Shown here piece by piece: positions 5,483 to 5,558 of a DNA stretch of 5,558 nucleotides. Source of the DNA: an uncultured Oscillospiraceae bacterium (GTDB taxonomy: Bacteria; Bacillota; Clostridia; Oscillospirales; Oscillospiraceae); assembly GCA_934572325.1 (NCBI GenBank), contig CAKTKT010000077.1, positions 1-5,558 of the forward strand, written 5' to 3'. Made by a program: the position numbers and the translations under genes. Below the pieces are notes generated by a model, which worked only from the letters and a program-made list of their open reading frames with translations, did not search any database and was not told the origin of the DNA. Numbering within the stretch: the stretch's first letter is position 1; each line of letters opens with the position of its first letter.

Positions 5483-5546
5483 CTGTAGGACTACAATACA
5501 TATTGGACAAGTGAATAAAAAGATATGAAGGATATGGTCTCATGGG
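5483..5546 (+). repeat. Right copy of an outward-facing shared motif block
   Basis: The ordered blocks CTGTAGG (5483-5489), ACATATTG (5498-5505) and GGTCTCATGGG (5536-5546) occur in the same order on the opposite strand at 77-71, 62-55 and 20-10. The 8-nt gap between the first two blocks is identical in both copies, and the second gap is 30 versus 34 nt. Within this copy TGTAG (5484-5488) and CTACA (5491-5495) also form a short inverted repeat. No gene is firmly visible in 5356-5558; a rightward ATG at 5525 stays open to the window end but has only a weak ribosome site. Confidence 0.5.
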
Positions 5547-5558
5547 TTATAGTTGAGT

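Noticed and set aside
5525..5558. Start of a rightward gene (Met-Lys-Asp-Met-Val-Ser-Trp...)
   Set aside because: Only eleven codons are visible and there is only a weak A-rich upstream sequence; too little to call a gene.

Overview
The window reads as chromosomal DNA of a GC-rich, spore-forming Gram-positive bacterium, most likely a Clostridia lineage such as the Oscillospirales. The grounds are a small BofA-like sporulation membrane protein, strong AGGAGG-type ribosome binding sites, an ECF (energy-coupling factor) vitamin-type transporter of Firmicute character, and tightly packed genes with GC-rich third positions. The lineage is inferred, not shown.

Layout. Positions 1-347 are a non-coding intergenic region. 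A leftward gene probably begins at its extreme left end (ATG at 14, GGAGG 6 nt upstream), and the region holds a very stable hairpin (103-143), an AT-rich promoter region (182-228) and a diverged tandem duplication (264-326). A rightward 86-residue BofA-family protein follows (348-608) and ends at an intrinsic terminator (649-683), which faces the end of a leftward operon.

Positions 689-5355 are a six-gene leftward operon. In transcription order it encodes EcfA1 ATPase, EcfA2 ATPase, EcfT transmembrane coupling protein, an S-component (substrate-binding membrane protein), a class I SAM-dependent methyltransferase and an acyltransferase-3 family membrane protein. The junctions are a 10-nt overlap, a 4-nt ATGA overlap, a 22-nt gap, an 8-nt overlap and an 8-nt gap (a 4-nt overlap with the alternative start), so the six genes look co-transcribed and largely translationally coupled. 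A good sigma-A-like promoter lies just upstream (5425-5453).

How the genes work together. The first four genes form a complete ECF importer: two ATPases drive the EcfT scaffold, which works with the S-component that captures a small molecule, usually a vitamin or its precursor. The substrate is not identifiable from sequence alone. The two enzyme genes behind it suggest that the imported compound, or something related, may be methylated and/or acylated, but this is inference from gene order.

The most unusual non-coding observation is a shared, outward-facing sequence pattern at the two ends of the window: CTGTAGG, 8 nt, ACATATTG, a spacer, then GGTCTCATGGG.
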